Of a stretch of 53,925 nucleotides of DNA, positions 35,665 through 44,896 are shown in pieces. The stretch is taken from assembly GCA_025057795.1 (NCBI GenBank), contig JANXEP010000024.1, positions 1-53,925 of the forward strand. Direction: 5' to 3'. The stretch's first letter is position 1, and every line of letters begins with the position of its first letter. The position numbers and the translations under genes are program-made. The DNA comes from Candidatus Bathyarchaeota archaeon. Its GTDB lineage: Archaea > Thermoproteota > Bathyarchaeia > Bathyarchaeales > UBA233. The notes under the pieces were generated by a model. It saw only the letters and a list, made by a program, of their open reading frames with translations. It made no database searches and was not told the DNA's origin.

Positions 35665-36189
35665 CTATTTTCCAGCCTTTGATCCATATTTTGTAGCCAT
35701 TTTCTTGACAAAATTCTTCACAAGTTCCTCTTCACCGTAAACAAGAAGACAACCATCTTTCTGCACGTTGACTGAAAGATTTAATTCTTCAGCCAAGGCT
35801 TTCAACGCTTCAATAGACACGTCTTCGGAGGGTCTGATACGAATCCAACGCTGCTCTCTTGGGATTCCTGGAATAAATCTTACCTCCTCTTCTTCGTCGT
35901 CAAAAACCTTCTTGCTCGCCTCGTCTAACCGCTTTAACCACTCTTCCACGTACATGTTTCCAAACTTTTCAAGTCCTTCGGAAATAAGGTATGACTCTAC
36001 ATTGCAGAGATACTCCTCAATCCTTTGACTTGTTTCAGGGCTTGAAGGATCAGCCTTTAAAACATTAATCAATGTTCTTGCATACTTCAAATCGCCAACA
36101 ACGCTGGTTGGAACAACAATCCCCCTTTTTCGAAAATCGGTAATCATTTCCTCTAAAACTTTCCAAACAGACAGATAACCCATAGCCAC
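35665..36189 (-). CDS. DUF2096-like protein of unknown function
   Basis: A 174-residue protein resembling the archaeal DUF2096 family: N-terminal helical part with LSVWKVLEEMITDFRKRGI and VGDLKYARTLINVLKAD, an acidic DDEEEEV linker (about 97-103), and a C-terminal alpha/beta part (EDVSIEALKALAEELNLSV). It lies 128 bases upstream of smc on the same strand. A link to the condensin is only suggested by position. Confidence 0.65.
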   Translation of the reverse strand: MAMGYLSVWKVLEEMITDFRKRGIVVPTSVVGDLKYARTLINVLKADPSSPETSQRIEEYLCNVESYLISEGLEKFGNMYVEEWLKRLDEASKKVFDDEEEEVRFIPGIPREQRWIRIRPSEDVSIEALKALAEELNLSVNVQKDGCLLVYGEEELVKNFVKKMATKYGSKAGK

Positions 36190-36382
36190 TAAACTCCATT
36201 AAATTTAATTGATGTTGTCCATTATAAAAGAGTTTATTTTCGCCTTGTATACTGGTTGTCGATTAAACAAAATCATTTATGGAATTTATGAAGGACTTTG
36301 CTAAACAAGACGAATTATAGGAAAAGGTTTTTAGTTTAGTTGTTATATGAAAGTTTGCAAGAGTTAGTGGGGTTGATGTTTG

Positions 36383-37108
36383 ATGTCAGTGTTTGCAGCT
36401 CCAGGAGCATATGACCGTGCCATAACTGTTTTTTCACCTGACGGAAGGCTCTTCCAAGTTGAGTACGCCATGGAGTTGGTTAATCGTGGGGCAACAATTT
36501 TGGGTATAAAATGCCCCGAAGGTGTTGTTTTGGGAGCTGAGGAAACAGTTGAACCTCTTGAAGAGTCCGAGTCTTCTTGGAAGATTTTTAAGATAGACGA
36601 ACACATAGGGGCTGCTATTGTTGGCTTAAGTTCAGATGCGCGGGTTTTGATAGACCAAGCGCGAGTATATGCACAGAGTAATAGGTTAACCTATGATGAG
36701 CCAATAGACGTTGAGGTTGTAACTAAGCGCATATGCGATATTCAACAGCTTTACACGCAGCATGGAGGCGTAAGACCATTTGGCGTTTCCATAATTTTCG
36801 GAGGAGTTGACAAAACTGGAAAACGTGTGTTCATAACGCATCCTAGTGGAACATATAAGGGACACAAGGCTGTGGCTGTTGGTGTTGGAAGGGAAACTGC
36901 GACGAACATTTTAAAAGAGGAGTATCGTGAAAACATGACTTTGGAAGAGGCTATTAATCTTGGGGTGAAATGTCTAACGAAAGCTCTTGAAGCAAGGCAG
37001 CTTCAACCAAGAATAAAAATAGCAGTCATTCCATCAGCAACAAGGAAGATGGAAATGCTCAGCGACGAAAAAATCGAAAGGTACATGAAGAGTTTAAGCG
37101 AAAAGTAA
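36383..37108 (+). CDS. psmA: Proteasome subunit alpha
   Basis: A 241-residue 20S proteasome alpha subunit. The N-terminal APGAYDRAITVFSPDGRLFQ and VEYAMELVNRGATILGIKC are diagnostic: the first forms the gate helix of the outer ring. The ATG at 36383 is preferred over the TTG just before it. It is not the peptidase subunit; beta is not in the window. First gene of the operon that continues with SBDS and the exosome, the usual archaeal linkage. Confidence 0.96.
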   Translation: MSVFAAPGAYDRAITVFSPDGRLFQVEYAMELVNRGATILGIKCPEGVVLGAEETVEPLEESESSWKIFKIDEHIGAAIVGLSSDARVLIDQARVYAQSNRLTYDEPIDVEVVTKRICDIQQLYTQHGGVRPFGVSIIFGGVDKTGKRVFITHPSGTYKGHKAVAVGVGRETATNILKEEYRENMTLEEAINLGVKCLTKALEARQLQPRIKIAVIPSATRKMEMLSDEKIERYMKSLSEK

Positions 37109-37117
37109 GTGAAACCA

Positions 37118-37807
37118 ATGGGAGAAAAATACACGGTTGCTCGTATCACGAAGGATAATGAGCACTTTGAAGTTCTAGTAAAACCAGATAAGGCATTAGA
37201 TTATCGAATGGGGAAGATTTCCGCCATAACAGAAGTTCTGGTTACAGAAACAATATTCTCAGACGCAAACAAGGGTGCAAAAGTTTCCGAAGAAACCCTT
37301 CGTAGAGCCTTCGGGACGACGGACCAGCTTAAAGTGGCGGATATAATTCTAAAAAGGGGAACGTTACAGCTGACAACGGAACAGCGAAGAAAAATGATAG
37401 AGGAAAAAAGGAAGCAAATAATAACCTTCATATCGAAAAACTGCGTGGACCCGAGGACAAACCTTCCCCATCCACCGTTACGTATTGAACAAGCTATGGA
37501 GCAAATCCACTACTCAATAGACCCATTCAAATCCACCGAAGAACAAGCCAGAGAAATAGTTAAGCTACTGCGGCAAGTTCTTCCATTAAAAATGGAGCAA
37601 GTTTCGGTTAGCGTTCATATACCCGCGGAGTATGCAGCCAGAGTTTATGGGACGCTGAAAGCTTTTGGGACTATAAAACGCGAAGAGTGGCGGGCGGACG
37701 GTTCGTGGTCTGGAATCTTGGAAATGCCAGCTGGGCTTTACGGTCCATTCCTTGACAAAATTGGTGCCCTTACCAAGGGTAACGCAGAAGCTAAGATGAT
37801 ATCTTGA
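37118..37807 (+). CDS. SBDS-family ribosome maturation protein
   Basis: A 229-residue SBDS/Sdo1 orthologue. [27 protein letters not shown] is the N-terminal FYSH domain, followed by a three-helix domain ([26 protein letters not shown]) and a ferredoxin-like C-terminal domain. In eukaryotes it helps EFL1 release the anti-association factor eIF6 from the large subunit. A GTG at 37109 would add three residues. Confidence 0.95.
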   Translation: MGEKYTVARITKDNEHFEVLVKPDKALDYRMGKISAITEVLVTETIFSDANKGAKVSEETLRRAFGTTDQLKVADIILKRGTLQLTTEQRRKMIEEKRKQIITFISKNCVDPRTNLPHPPLRIEQAMEQIHYSIDPFKSTEEQAREIVKLLRQVLPLKMEQVSVSVHIPAEYAARVYGTLKAFGTIKREEWRADGSWSGILEMPAGLYGPFLDKIGALTKGNAEAKMIS

Positions 37808-37835
37808 AATTTTTATGGTTTAGGAAGAGGTTTTT

Positions 37836-38555
37836 ATGCCTACATTTTTTGAGAGAAGACAGCTTGTGACTCCCGGAGAATTATTGGCCGAAGGCGATTA
37901 TTTAGCTGGCGAAAATGTTTACAAAGAAGACAACAAATTTTACGCTACGAGAATGGGGCTTGTTGAATATGAAGACAAGAAAGTCAATGTTGTCGCCTTA
38001 AGAGCATTCTACATTCCAAAAGTAGGAGACATAGTCATAGGAACAGTTGTTGAGGTGGGCTTCAGCGGGTGGACTGTTGACATAAACGCACCGTACTTGG
38101 CTATTTTAAGGGCGTCTGACGCTATAAGTAGACCGTTTAAACCCCAGAAAAATGATCTTGCAGAAATACTTGATGTGGGAGACTTGGTTGTGGCTAAAAT
38201 AGTCGCCTACGATAGAACGCATAATCCTCAGTTAACCGTCGGCGAGCCAGGATTGGGGAAAATAACGCGGGGGCAGATAGTAAAGATAACACCCACGAAG
38301 ATTCCCCGCGTAATAGGGAAGAAAGGCTCCATGATATCGCTTATAAAGCAGGAAACTGGCTGCCACATAATTCTTGGGCATAACGGAATTATACTAATAA
38401 CGGGCAAAAGCCTAGAAGATGAGGAGCTTGCAATTATGGCTATACGCAAGATTGAAGAGGAATCCCACACAAGTGGGTTAACAGATCGCATATCCCAGAT
38501 GATTAAGAAAGAAAAAGAGAGAAGAGGAATGATTTTAGATGAGTCAAAAACCTGA
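37836..38555 (+). CDS. rrp4: Exosome RNA-binding subunit Rrp4
   Basis: A 239-residue Rrp4 forming part of the RNA entry cap. N-terminal domain with [21 protein letters not shown]1 domain ([23 protein letters not shown]) and KH domain with the GxxG loop in [17 protein letters not shown]. It overlaps the Rrp41 gene by 17 bases. Confidence 0.96.
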   Translation: MPTFFERRQLVTPGELLAEGDYLAGENVYKEDNKFYATRMGLVEYEDKKVNVVALRAFYIPKVGDIVIGTVVEVGFSGWTVDINAPYLAILRASDAISRPFKPQKNDLAEILDVGDLVVAKIVAYDRTHNPQLTVGEPGLGKITRGQIVKITPTKIPRVIGKKGSMISLIKQETGCHIILGHNGIILITGKSLEDEELAIMAIRKIEEESHTSGLTDRISQMIKKEKERRGMILDESKT

Positions 38556-39273
38556 AAAGTTAATTGATAAAAAAGGTTTAAGGCTTGATGGTAGAAAACC
38601 GGACGAATTAAGACCCATGAAAATTGAAGTCGGCGTCCTTTCAAATGCCGATGGTTCAGCATACATTGAACATGGTAAAAACAAGATTTTGGCAGCTGTT
38701 TACGGTCCTAGAGAGCTTCATCCAAAACATATGGCTCTTCCAGACCGCATGGTTTTAAGGTGTCGCTATCACATGGCACCCTTCTCCGTTCAGGAACGGA
38801 AATCACCAGCTCCTTCAAGAAGGGAAATAGAGCTTTCAAAAGTTATTAGAGAGGCTGTAGAACCCGCCATATTTGTGGAATATTACCCTCGAACAGCCAC
38901 AGACGTTTTTATCGAAGTCTTGCAAGCTGACGGAAGCACAAGATGTACAAGCATAACCGCTGCCTCGTTGGCCTTGGCTGACGCTGGCATACCAATGCGA
39001 GATCTGGTGGCGGCGTGTTCAGCTGGAAAGGTTGAGGATACAATAGTGGTGGACTTGATGGACATGGAAGATAAAATCGGAAGCGCAGATGTTCCAGTTG
39101 CTTTCATGCCCAATTTAGGGGTGATAACATTGCTTCAAATGGATGGAATCCTAACCATCGAAGAGTTTGAGAAAGCAGTGAACCTTGCCATAGAAGGATG
39201 CAGAAAAATTTACGCTTTGCAAAAGGAGGCGCTAAAAGCAAAATACATGAGCGTTAAGGAGGTTGAAGAGTGA
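38539..39273 (+). CDS. rrp41: Exosome catalytic subunit Rrp41
   Basis: A 244-residue RNase PH-fold subunit, the active phosphorolytic 3'-to-5' exonuclease of the archaeal exosome ring. [38 protein letters not shown], the phosphate-site region [20 protein letters not shown] and the Asp of [11 protein letters not shown] are present, consistent with activity. Confidence 0.96.
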   Translation: MSQKPEKLIDKKGLRLDGRKPDELRPMKIEVGVLSNADGSAYIEHGKNKILAAVYGPRELHPKHMALPDRMVLRCRYHMAPFSVQERKSPAPSRREIELSKVIREAVEPAIFVEYYPRTATDVFIEVLQADGSTRCTSITAASLALADAGIPMRDLVAACSAGKVEDTIVVDLMDMEDKIGSADVPVAFMPNLGVITLLQMDGILTIEEFEKAVNLAIEGCRKIYALQKEALKAKYMSVKEVEE

Positions 39274-40061
39274 TGTCAATCGTTGTCCGTGTAAAACAGA
39301 AACAGATTGCCCAGTTGATTGCAAAGGGGAAACGCCTAGACGGCAGAGGCCTACGAGACTACCGTCAAATAACCGTCGAGCAGGGAATAATCGAAAAGGC
39401 GGAGGGTTCGGCGAGGGTTCTACTTGGAAAAACAGAAGTGATGGTTGGAGTGAAAATTGAAACCGGCCAACCGTTTACGGACACGCCAAATGAGGGAGTT
39501 TTAACGGTGAACGCTGAACTTGTACCTTTGGCATCGCCAACCTTTGAGCCAGGCCCACCGGACGAGAACTCCATTGAACTCGCAAGAATAGTTGATAGAG
39601 GAATAAGAGAATCAAAGGCAATAGACCTGGAAAAACTGTGCATAGAACCTGGAAAGAAAGTCTTCGTGATTTTTGTGGACATTTACGTGCTTAACCATGA
39701 TGGAAATTTAATTGACGCCTCAGCCTTAGCAGCATTAGCCGCCCTTCTAAATACGAAAATGTTTAATTATGAAGTTGAAAATGGAGAAGTTAAAATTAAG
39801 CCAGGTTACACACAGCTTCCTATGCGAAAGCATCCCATAGCGGTTACCTTTGCAAAAATAAACGATAAGCTAGTCGTTGATCCGTGGCTTGAAGAGGAGC
39901 AAGTAATGGATTCCAGAATCACCGTGACAATCGACGATTACGGCAACATATGCGCGCTTCAGAAAGGAGGAAGCGGATACTTTACGCCGAAACAAGTGAT
40001 GGAAGCTGTTCAAGTTGCAAAAGAAAAAGCTGAAGAACTGCGGAAGAAATTGGGATGGTGA
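39273..40061 (+). CDS. rrp42: Exosome structural subunit Rrp42
   Basis: A 262-residue RNase PH-fold partner that alternates with Rrp41 in the hexameric ring and shapes the active site without being catalytic. RLDGRGLRDYRQITVEQGII, SARVLLGKTEVMVGVKIETG and LDRGIRESKAID-like segments identify it. The ATG shares one base with the Rrp41 stop; a GTG precedes it directly. Confidence 0.96.
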   Translation: MSIVVRVKQKQIAQLIAKGKRLDGRGLRDYRQITVEQGIIEKAEGSARVLLGKTEVMVGVKIETGQPFTDTPNEGVLTVNAELVPLASPTFEPGPPDENSIELARIVDRGIRESKAIDLEKLCIEPGKKVFVIFVDIYVLNHDGNLIDASALAALAALLNTKMFNYEVENGEVKIKPGYTQLPMRKHPIAVTFAKINDKLVVDPWLEEEQVMDSRITVTIDDYGNICALQKGGSGYFTPKQVMEAVQVAKEKAEELRKKLGW

Positions 40062-40357
40062 AAACGTTGGGAAAAAGGACTAAAAAAGTTGGTCCAACTA
40101 GAGGATTAGGCCCCAGATACGGGTCCACCGTTAGAAAGCGCTACATAAAAATAGTTACTGAGATGAAAAAGAAGCATAAGTGCCCTCAATGCGGTTTCAA
40201 GCGGGTCAAGAGAGTAAGCGTTGGTGTGTGGAAATGCCAAAAATGTGGTTTAACCTTTACTGGTGGAGCATACACACCAACTACAAAACTTGGAGCCGTG
40301 GCTAAGCGCGTGGCAAAAGGGATACCTGTGGAAGAAGTTGAAACTTCAGAAAAATAA
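40055..40357 (+). CDS. rpl37ae: Large-subunit ribosomal protein L37Ae
   Basis: A 100-residue L37Ae with a C4 zinc ribbon (CPQCGFKRVKRVSVGVWKCQKCG) and the FTGGAYTPTT end. The start overlaps the Rrp42 gene by seven bases. In several archaea rpoP follows this gene; here it does not. Confidence 0.96.
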   Translation: MVKTLGKRTKKVGPTRGLGPRYGSTVRKRYIKIVTEMKKKHKCPQCGFKRVKRVSVGVWKCQKCGLTFTGGAYTPTTKLGAVAKRVAKGIPVEEVETSEK

Positions 40358-40369
40358 TGGGCTGAAGAT

Positions 40370-40915
40370 GTGATATTGATAACAACGTCAAGAAGACCTA
40401 CAAGAGCCATTAGAACCTTCTGCAGAGATTTATCGCATACGATTCCAGGCACTCTGCGGATAAACCGCGGGAAACTAAGCTTAGAAGGCTTGGTTGAGAA
40501 AGCGTTAGAGTTTAACGCTGACAAACTTGTGATTGTTGATAGGTGGAGGGGAGGGCCTGGGAAAATACAGTTCTTCGTTAGGGGAATAGGCTTACAGCCA
40601 GTTCCACCATTAATATACCTAAGAAGAGTGAAGCTCCGAAGGGATTTTCCAAAAGTTATGCCAAAAGGAAAAAGAATAAGGTCTGTTGCAATTGCGGATG
40701 CACAAAGTGCATCTGCGGAAGCTGAGAAACTTAAAAGCGCTTTTTCAAAATTTTTCAGCATCCCTATCATTTCTTATGGGGCCATAGAAGGCTATGATGC
40801 GGTGATGCAAATTATACGGGAGCATGATTTCTTAACAGTCACATTTAAGCTCGTTCCAGAAATGGTGGAGATAGGCCCACACATGAGGATATCCCATTTA
40901 ATATGGGAAGTCTAG
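40370..40915 (+). CDS. Brix-domain ribosome biogenesis protein
   Basis: A 181-residue single Brix domain protein, related to eukaryotic Imp4/Rpf1 rRNA-processing factors. ILITTSRRPTRAIRTFCRDLSHTIPG, the RGK basic strand, LVIVDRWRGGPGKIQFF and the GPHMRISHLIW end are characteristic. It probably binds pre-rRNA or U3-like guide complexes. GTG start; cotranscribed with the exosome and Pcc1. Confidence 0.92.
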   Translation: MILITTSRRPTRAIRTFCRDLSHTIPGTLRINRGKLSLEGLVEKALEFNADKLVIVDRWRGGPGKIQFFVRGIGLQPVPPLIYLRRVKLRRDFPKVMPKGKRIRSVAIADAQSASAEAEKLKSAFSKFFSIPIISYGAIEGYDAVMQIIREHDFLTVTFKLVPEMVEIGPHMRISHLIWEV

Positions 40916-40918
40916 CCC

Positions 40919-41173
40919 ATGAGAGCCAAGGCGATTTTACGCATAAGGGCTTCTTCAAAGAGAATTTCAGAAATAGTTTGCCAGTCTTTATTGGTTGAGG
41001 TGAAGAGGCCGGCAACGACCCGCTCAAAGGCTGATTTGAAGATTAAAGGTAACTTGATGGTTTTAACCGTTGATGCTAAGGATACAGTGGCGTTAAGGGC
41101 TGCGTTAAACGCCTATCTTAGATGGATATCTTCATGCATAAAACTACTTCACACAATAGAAAAAATTGTCTAG
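40919..41173 (+). CDS. KEOPS complex subunit Pcc1
   Basis: An 84-residue Pcc1-like protein, the small dimerising subunit of KEOPS, which makes t6A on ANN-decoding tRNAs with Kae1, Bud32 and Cgi121. The strand pattern AKAILRIRASSKRISEIV and the helix LRAALNAYLRWISSCIKLLHTIE fit the family. It begins three bases after the Brix gene and closes the operon. Confidence 0.88.
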   Translation: MRAKAILRIRASSKRISEIVCQSLLVEVKRPATTRSKADLKIKGNLMVLTVDAKDTVALRAALNAYLRWISSCIKLLHTIEKIV

Positions 41174-41343
41174 CTTACTCCTTCCTACAGGGGGTTTTGG
41201 CAATTTAAGACATGCTTAAAGACTTCATGGCGAGCACTGCAAAACTATGCCGTGCAATTTTGGTATGGTCAATGCACTGCGTGGGCAATATGTTTTCACA
41301 TTTTTAGGTAGGGTAAATTGGACCTGAGTTGAACACTTTTACC

Positions 41344-42423
41344 TTAGCGTTCCCTTACGCCTTTTATGTATTCTTCAACCCACTCCTTTGCAATTGAGTC
41401 TGGAACTTGAACTGGCGGATGTTTGAACGCGTAAGAGCACATGCTTATAATGGGGCCGGCTACTTTACGATCCAAGGCTAGTTTCACCGCTCTTATAACG
41501 TCAATTACAACCCCGGCGCTGTTTGGGGAGTCTTCAACCTCAAGTTTTGCAGAAATCGTTACTGGAAGATTGCCAAACTTTCTTCCCTTAAGCGTAATAT
41601 AACAGATTTTTTTGTCGCCTAGGAAGGAAACGTAATCGGAAGGGCCTATTCTTGTGGGCAACTCGTAAGGGACAAGACTTGTAACGGCTTCCGTTTTGCT
41701 TACCCGTTTCGTTTTAAGCCTATCTTCAACGGTCATATTCAAAAAATCTGTGTTGCCGCCAAGGTTTAGCTGATAAGTTTCGTCCACCACCACGCCTCTG
41801 TCAATGCAAAGTTTGACAAGGGTTCGATGGAGGATCGTTGCGCCTAGCTGGCTTTTTATGTCATCTCCAGCCACAGGTAGCCCTCGTTCCTCAAACTTTT
41901 TGCTCCAGTTTTTGTCTGAAGCAATAAACTCTGGTATGCAATTTACAAAGGCGCATCCCGCGTCTAAGGCTGCCTGCGCATAAAAACGTGTAGCTTGATA
42001 ACTTCCAACTGGCAGATAGTTTACGAGGATCTCCGCTTCAGCTTCCTTCAGTACCTTTACAACATCCACCGGCTTTATCTCATTATCGTCGTAAACGTTA
42101 AAAGGGCTCTTCATGTGCTCCGCTACTCCGTCAAGGATCGGGCCGGGCGAAACTTTGACGCCTAAAGGAGGCACGGACGCAAAATTGGCACAGCAGTTAG
42201 GCTTAACAAATATGGCTTCAGACAAGTCTTTTCCAATCTTGTTTCTATCCACATCGAAGGCTGCAACAAACTTTATGTCCCTTATATGGTAACCGCCAAA
42301 ATTTACATGCATAAGTCCAGGGACAACTTCATCCTCTTTTGCATCCTTATAGTATTCGACCCCCTGGACTAAAGCTGAGGCACAGTTGCCCACTCCAACT
42401 ATTGCCACACGTATTTCAGTCAA
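41344..42423 (-). CDS. ino1: Inositol-3-phosphate synthase
   Basis: A 359-residue NAD-dependent enzyme cyclising glucose-6-phosphate to L-myo-inositol-1-phosphate, the precursor of archaeal inositol lipids and compatible solutes. The Rossmann loop VGVGNCASALVQG is at the start, and the LPVGSYQATRFYAQAALDAGC, GDDIKSQLGATILHRTL and DYVSFLGD blocks match archaeal/bacterial MIPS. I use TTG at 42423 because AAGGGGAG (42431-42438) is seven bases upstream; the longer frame from 42483 would read through this ribosome site. Confidence 0.92.
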   Translation of the reverse strand: MTEIRVAIVGVGNCASALVQGVEYYKDAKEDEVVPGLMHVNFGGYHIRDIKFVAAFDVDRNKIGKDLSEAIFVKPNCCANFASVPPLGVKVSPGPILDGVAEHMKSPFNVYDDNEIKPVDVVKVLKEAEAEILVNYLPVGSYQATRFYAQAALDAGCAFVNCIPEFIASDKNWSKKFEERGLPVAGDDIKSQLGATILHRTLVKLCIDRGVVVDETYQLNLGGNTDFLNMTVEDRLKTKRVSKTEAVTSLVPYELPTRIGPSDYVSFLGDKKICYITLKGRKFGNLPVTISAKLEVEDSPNSAGVVIDVIRAVKLALDRKVAGPIISMCSYAFKHPPVQVPDSIAKEWVEEYIKGVRER

Positions 42424-42443
42424 ATGGCAACTCCCCTTTAAGT

Positions 42444-42479
42444 GAAAAGGTTTAGAGCTGCCTAATCTAAAACCTTTTC
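42444..42479. repeat. Near-perfect inverted repeat in the ino1 leader
   Basis: Left arm GAAAAGGTTTAGA (42444-42456) and right arm TCTAAAACCTTTTC (42466-42479) are reverse complements apart from one extra base, with a 9-base spacer. It lies between the ino1 ribosome site (42431-42438) and a TATA-like TTTAAATT (about 42493-42503) shared by both strands. It could be an operator at the ino1 transcription start or an RNA hairpin. Confidence 0.65.
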
Positions 42480-42492
42480 TCAATCTTAGAGC

Positions 42493-42503
42493 AAATTTAA
42501 AAG
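42493..42503. promoter_or_regulatory. Putative bidirectional TATA element
   Basis: AAATTTAAAAG reads as a TATA box on both strands. It is 36 bases before the ATG at 42539 on the plus strand and about 70 bases before ino1 on the minus strand, so it could serve both divergent genes. Confidence 0.45.
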
Positions 42504-42538
42504 GAAACCTGTAACAACACTATGAGAAGGTGAGGCTT

Positions 42539-42913
42539 ATGAATGAAGGTAAGGTGGACGTAAAATTTGAACCTTTCAGGGAAATAGTGATAATGGAACG
42601 CAACTTATTCTCAACCCCAGACGACATTGCAAGGTTTGCTTCGATAATTGCGGGAGGAAAAGCTGCGGGTCTATACTGGGCTGAAGGTGTTGTCTTCCTT
42701 TATTTTCCCCTTCCGGTTGCAACCGAAACGGCGGCTAAAGCGCTTGTTGAAAATAAGAGGGTTTATTGGACCTTTGTTGGATACGCCCTCATGCCAAAAT
42801 ACCAGCCTCTTATTGAAACGAAAGAGAAAATCATGGTTCCAGTCATAGACATGTCTTCAAACCCCATGTTTAGAAAAGTTGCGAACTGGCTAAAAGAACA
42901 GAAACAGACCTAG
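42539..42913 (+). CDS. Conserved-looking protein of unknown function
   Basis: A 124-residue soluble alpha/beta protein without a family I recognise. Features are an N-terminal basic-acidic strand region, the central RFASIIAGGKAAGLYWAEGVVFLYFPLP and a C-terminal helix ending in FRKVANWLKEQ. The ATG at 42539 follows GGTGAG with normal spacing; a GTG at 42530 is an alternative. It is divergent from ino1 and 27 bases upstream of the riboflavin kinase gene, so cotranscription with that gene is likely. Confidence 0.75.
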   Translation: MNEGKVDVKFEPFREIVIMERNLFSTPDDIARFASIIAGGKAAGLYWAEGVVFLYFPLPVATETAAKALVENKRVYWTFVGYALMPKYQPLIETKEKIMVPVIDMSSNPMFRKVANWLKEQKQT

Positions 42914-42940
42914 TTTAACCCTTTTGTTGAAAGTGGCAAC

Positions 42941-43333
42941 ATGAAAAAACCGATTTTCATACGGGGAAAAATTTTCTCCGGAGCTGGCGAAGGAACAAAA
43001 TTCACGACACTTCCATGGGTTAAGAGACAAATAGAAGAAAAACTAGGGTTTCCTCCTTACCCTGGAACATTAAACATACGACTATTAGAAGATAACGCTA
43101 GTCTTAGAAAGTTGTTGGCAAGGATAAAAGGTGTAGAAATTTTGCCTGTTGAGGGATATTGTTTAGGAAAATGCTTTAAAGCGCTTTTAATGAAAAAAGT
43201 GAAATGTGCCATTATTTTACCGGATGTTAAAGGTTATCCAGAAGACGTTATAGAGATCGTGGCACCTGTAAACTTACGGGAAAAATTAAAGCTTAAGGAC
43301 GGCGATATCGTGGAAGTTACGGTTACAGTTTAA
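42941..43333 (+). CDS. ribK: CTP-dependent riboflavin kinase
   Basis: A 130-residue archaeal riboflavin kinase (DUF120 family) using CTP to make FMN. IRGKIFSGAGEGTKFTTLPWV and the FPPYPGTLNIRL motif form the nucleotide and flavin site; VEGYCLGKCFKALL and the closing LREKLKLKDGDIVEVTV are typical. It lacks the N-terminal helix-turn-helix domain found in many homologues. Confidence 0.93.
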   Translation: MKKPIFIRGKIFSGAGEGTKFTTLPWVKRQIEEKLGFPPYPGTLNIRLLEDNASLRKLLARIKGVEILPVEGYCLGKCFKALLMKKVKCAIILPDVKGYPEDVIEIVAPVNLREKLKLKDGDIVEVTVTV

Positions 43334-43505
43334 TCTAATAAAAATGCGCTTTTCTGTTTGCCCTTAAAGAAGTTCTCCTGTAGATAGTTATTTTCAGCAC
43401 TGCAGGAAAATTTGGAGGATGATAAAAAGATTTTTAAGCTGATGTGCCTCTTCGTAGAAAATCTTATTAATTTAAGAGACATATCGTGGCAAACCTTCGG
43501 GAGAA

Positions 43506-44876
43506 ATGCCTTTGAGCGATGCAAAAGGTCAAAGTTTATTCCTAGGTGACGACCGAATTGGTTTGCTTCTGTTAAAGTTGTCTCTCCCCGCTTTTTTCGG
43601 CATGTTCTTTTCAACCCTATATGGTGTGATAAATACTGTTTTCATAGGCCACAAGGTTGGCCCTCTTGCAATTGCAGGCCTCTCCATTGTTTTTCCAATT
43701 TTAATGCTTTCGATGGGTGTAGGAATGATGACAGGAACCGGAGGAGCGTCGTTGATTTCAAGGCTCATCGGGAAAGGCGACAGGGAAAGAGCTGAACATG
43801 CCCTTGGCAACGCCATAGTTTGCACCCTTGCATTTTGTACTTTAACAACCGTTGTCGGCTTGTACTACATGGACTTTTGGCTAAGGCTTATGGGGGCTTC
43901 AGAGGATGTTTTCCCATACGCTAGAGATTTTATGGGAATAATCCTTTACGGCGCTTATTTTCAAACATGTGTTGTGGCTTTGAGTAGTCTAATCGCAGCT
44001 GAGGGTAATGCTCGTTTTCCAATGATTGGAACAATAATTGGCGCTGTATTGAACATAATCTTCTGTTGGGTGTTTGTAGTTTTGTTTGATATGGGCGTAA
44101 AAGGCTCGGCGTTTGCTGCGGTAATCGGGCAGGCGACCTCAGCAGGCTATCTATTTAGCTACTATTTCAGAAGGGGCAACCATCTAAGGCTTCATTCAAA
44201 TGGCATGAGGCCACGCTGGAGCATAATAAAGGACATTCTATCCATAGGATTGGCCTCATTAGCTCGAAACTTGTCAGGTAGTCTGTCCGCCGTTTTTGTT
44301 AACAGAGTTTTAATTGCTTACGGAGGCGATTCCGCTGTATCTGCGTTTGGCATAATCAATCAGATAATGATGTTTGCTATTATGCCTTGCATGGCTATAA
44401 GTCAAGGCCTTCAGCCGATTGTAGGTTTCAATTACGGAGCAAAGCATTACGACAAAGTTTTAAAGACGATAAAATTAGCCACAGCTGCGTGTGCAGCCTT
44501 TGCCACCTGTGTCTTTGTAATGCTTTATTTTTCACCGGAAATTCTCTTTAACATTTTCACAAACGATGCCGAACTCATCACCCTCGGTTCCCATGCGTCA
44601 AGGCGCATCTTTCTAGCAATACACTTAGTGGCCTTTATGGTTGTTGGATCCACAGTTTTTCAAGCAATCGGCAAGGCGGTTCAATCATTCATCATATCCA
44701 TAGCTAGACCTGTTCTTTTCCTTGTCCCATTGATATCCATACTTCCCTCTAAGTGGCATTTGGAAGGTGTCTGGCTTGCTTTTCCAATAACAGATGTGCT
44801 CACTTTTCTAGTGGTTTTTGCCCTTTTTACATATCAAGTCAAAATGTTTAAAGCTGAGGGAAATGTGAAGGACTAG
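43506..44876 (+). CDS. MATE-family efflux transporter
   Basis: A 456-residue membrane protein with twelve predicted helices in two halves of six, as in MATE multidrug/sodium antiporters. LSLPAFFGMFFSTLYGVINTVFIG, SIVFPILMLSMGVGMMTGTGGASLISR and the second-half GLASLARNLSGSLSAVFVNRVL / SQGLQPIVGFNYGAKHYDKV are characteristic. Substrate unknown. It is flanked upstream by 170 bases with no gene. Confidence 0.92.
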   Translation: MPLSDAKGQSLFLGDDRIGLLLLKLSLPAFFGMFFSTLYGVINTVFIGHKVGPLAIAGLSIVFPILMLSMGVGMMTGTGGASLISRLIGKGDRERAEHALGNAIVCTLAFCTLTTVVGLYYMDFWLRLMGASEDVFPYARDFMGIILYGAYFQTCVVALSSLIAAEGNARFPMIGTIIGAVLNIIFCWVFVVLFDMGVKGSAFAAVIGQATSAGYLFSYYFRRGNHLRLHSNGMRPRWSIIKDILSIGLASLARNLSGSLSAVFVNRVLIAYGGDSAVSAFGIINQIMMFAIMPCMAISQGLQPIVGFNYGAKHYDKVLKTIKLATAACAAFATCVFVMLYFSPEILFNIFTNDAELITLGSHASRRIFLAIHLVAFMVVGSTVFQAIGKAVQSFIISIARPVLFLVPLISILPSKWHLEGVWLAFPITDVLTFLVVFALFTYQVKMFKAEGNVKD

Positions 44877-44896
44877 CTCAAAGAAAACGAGGATAT

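Noticed and set aside
41212..41307. 32-codon ORF after Pcc1
   Set aside because: No ribosome site, no recognisable family and no neighbour on the same transcript needing it.
42424..42483. Longer N-terminus for inositol-3-phosphate synthase
   Set aside because: The extra 20 codons run through a good ribosome site and half of the inverted repeat and do not resemble the family.
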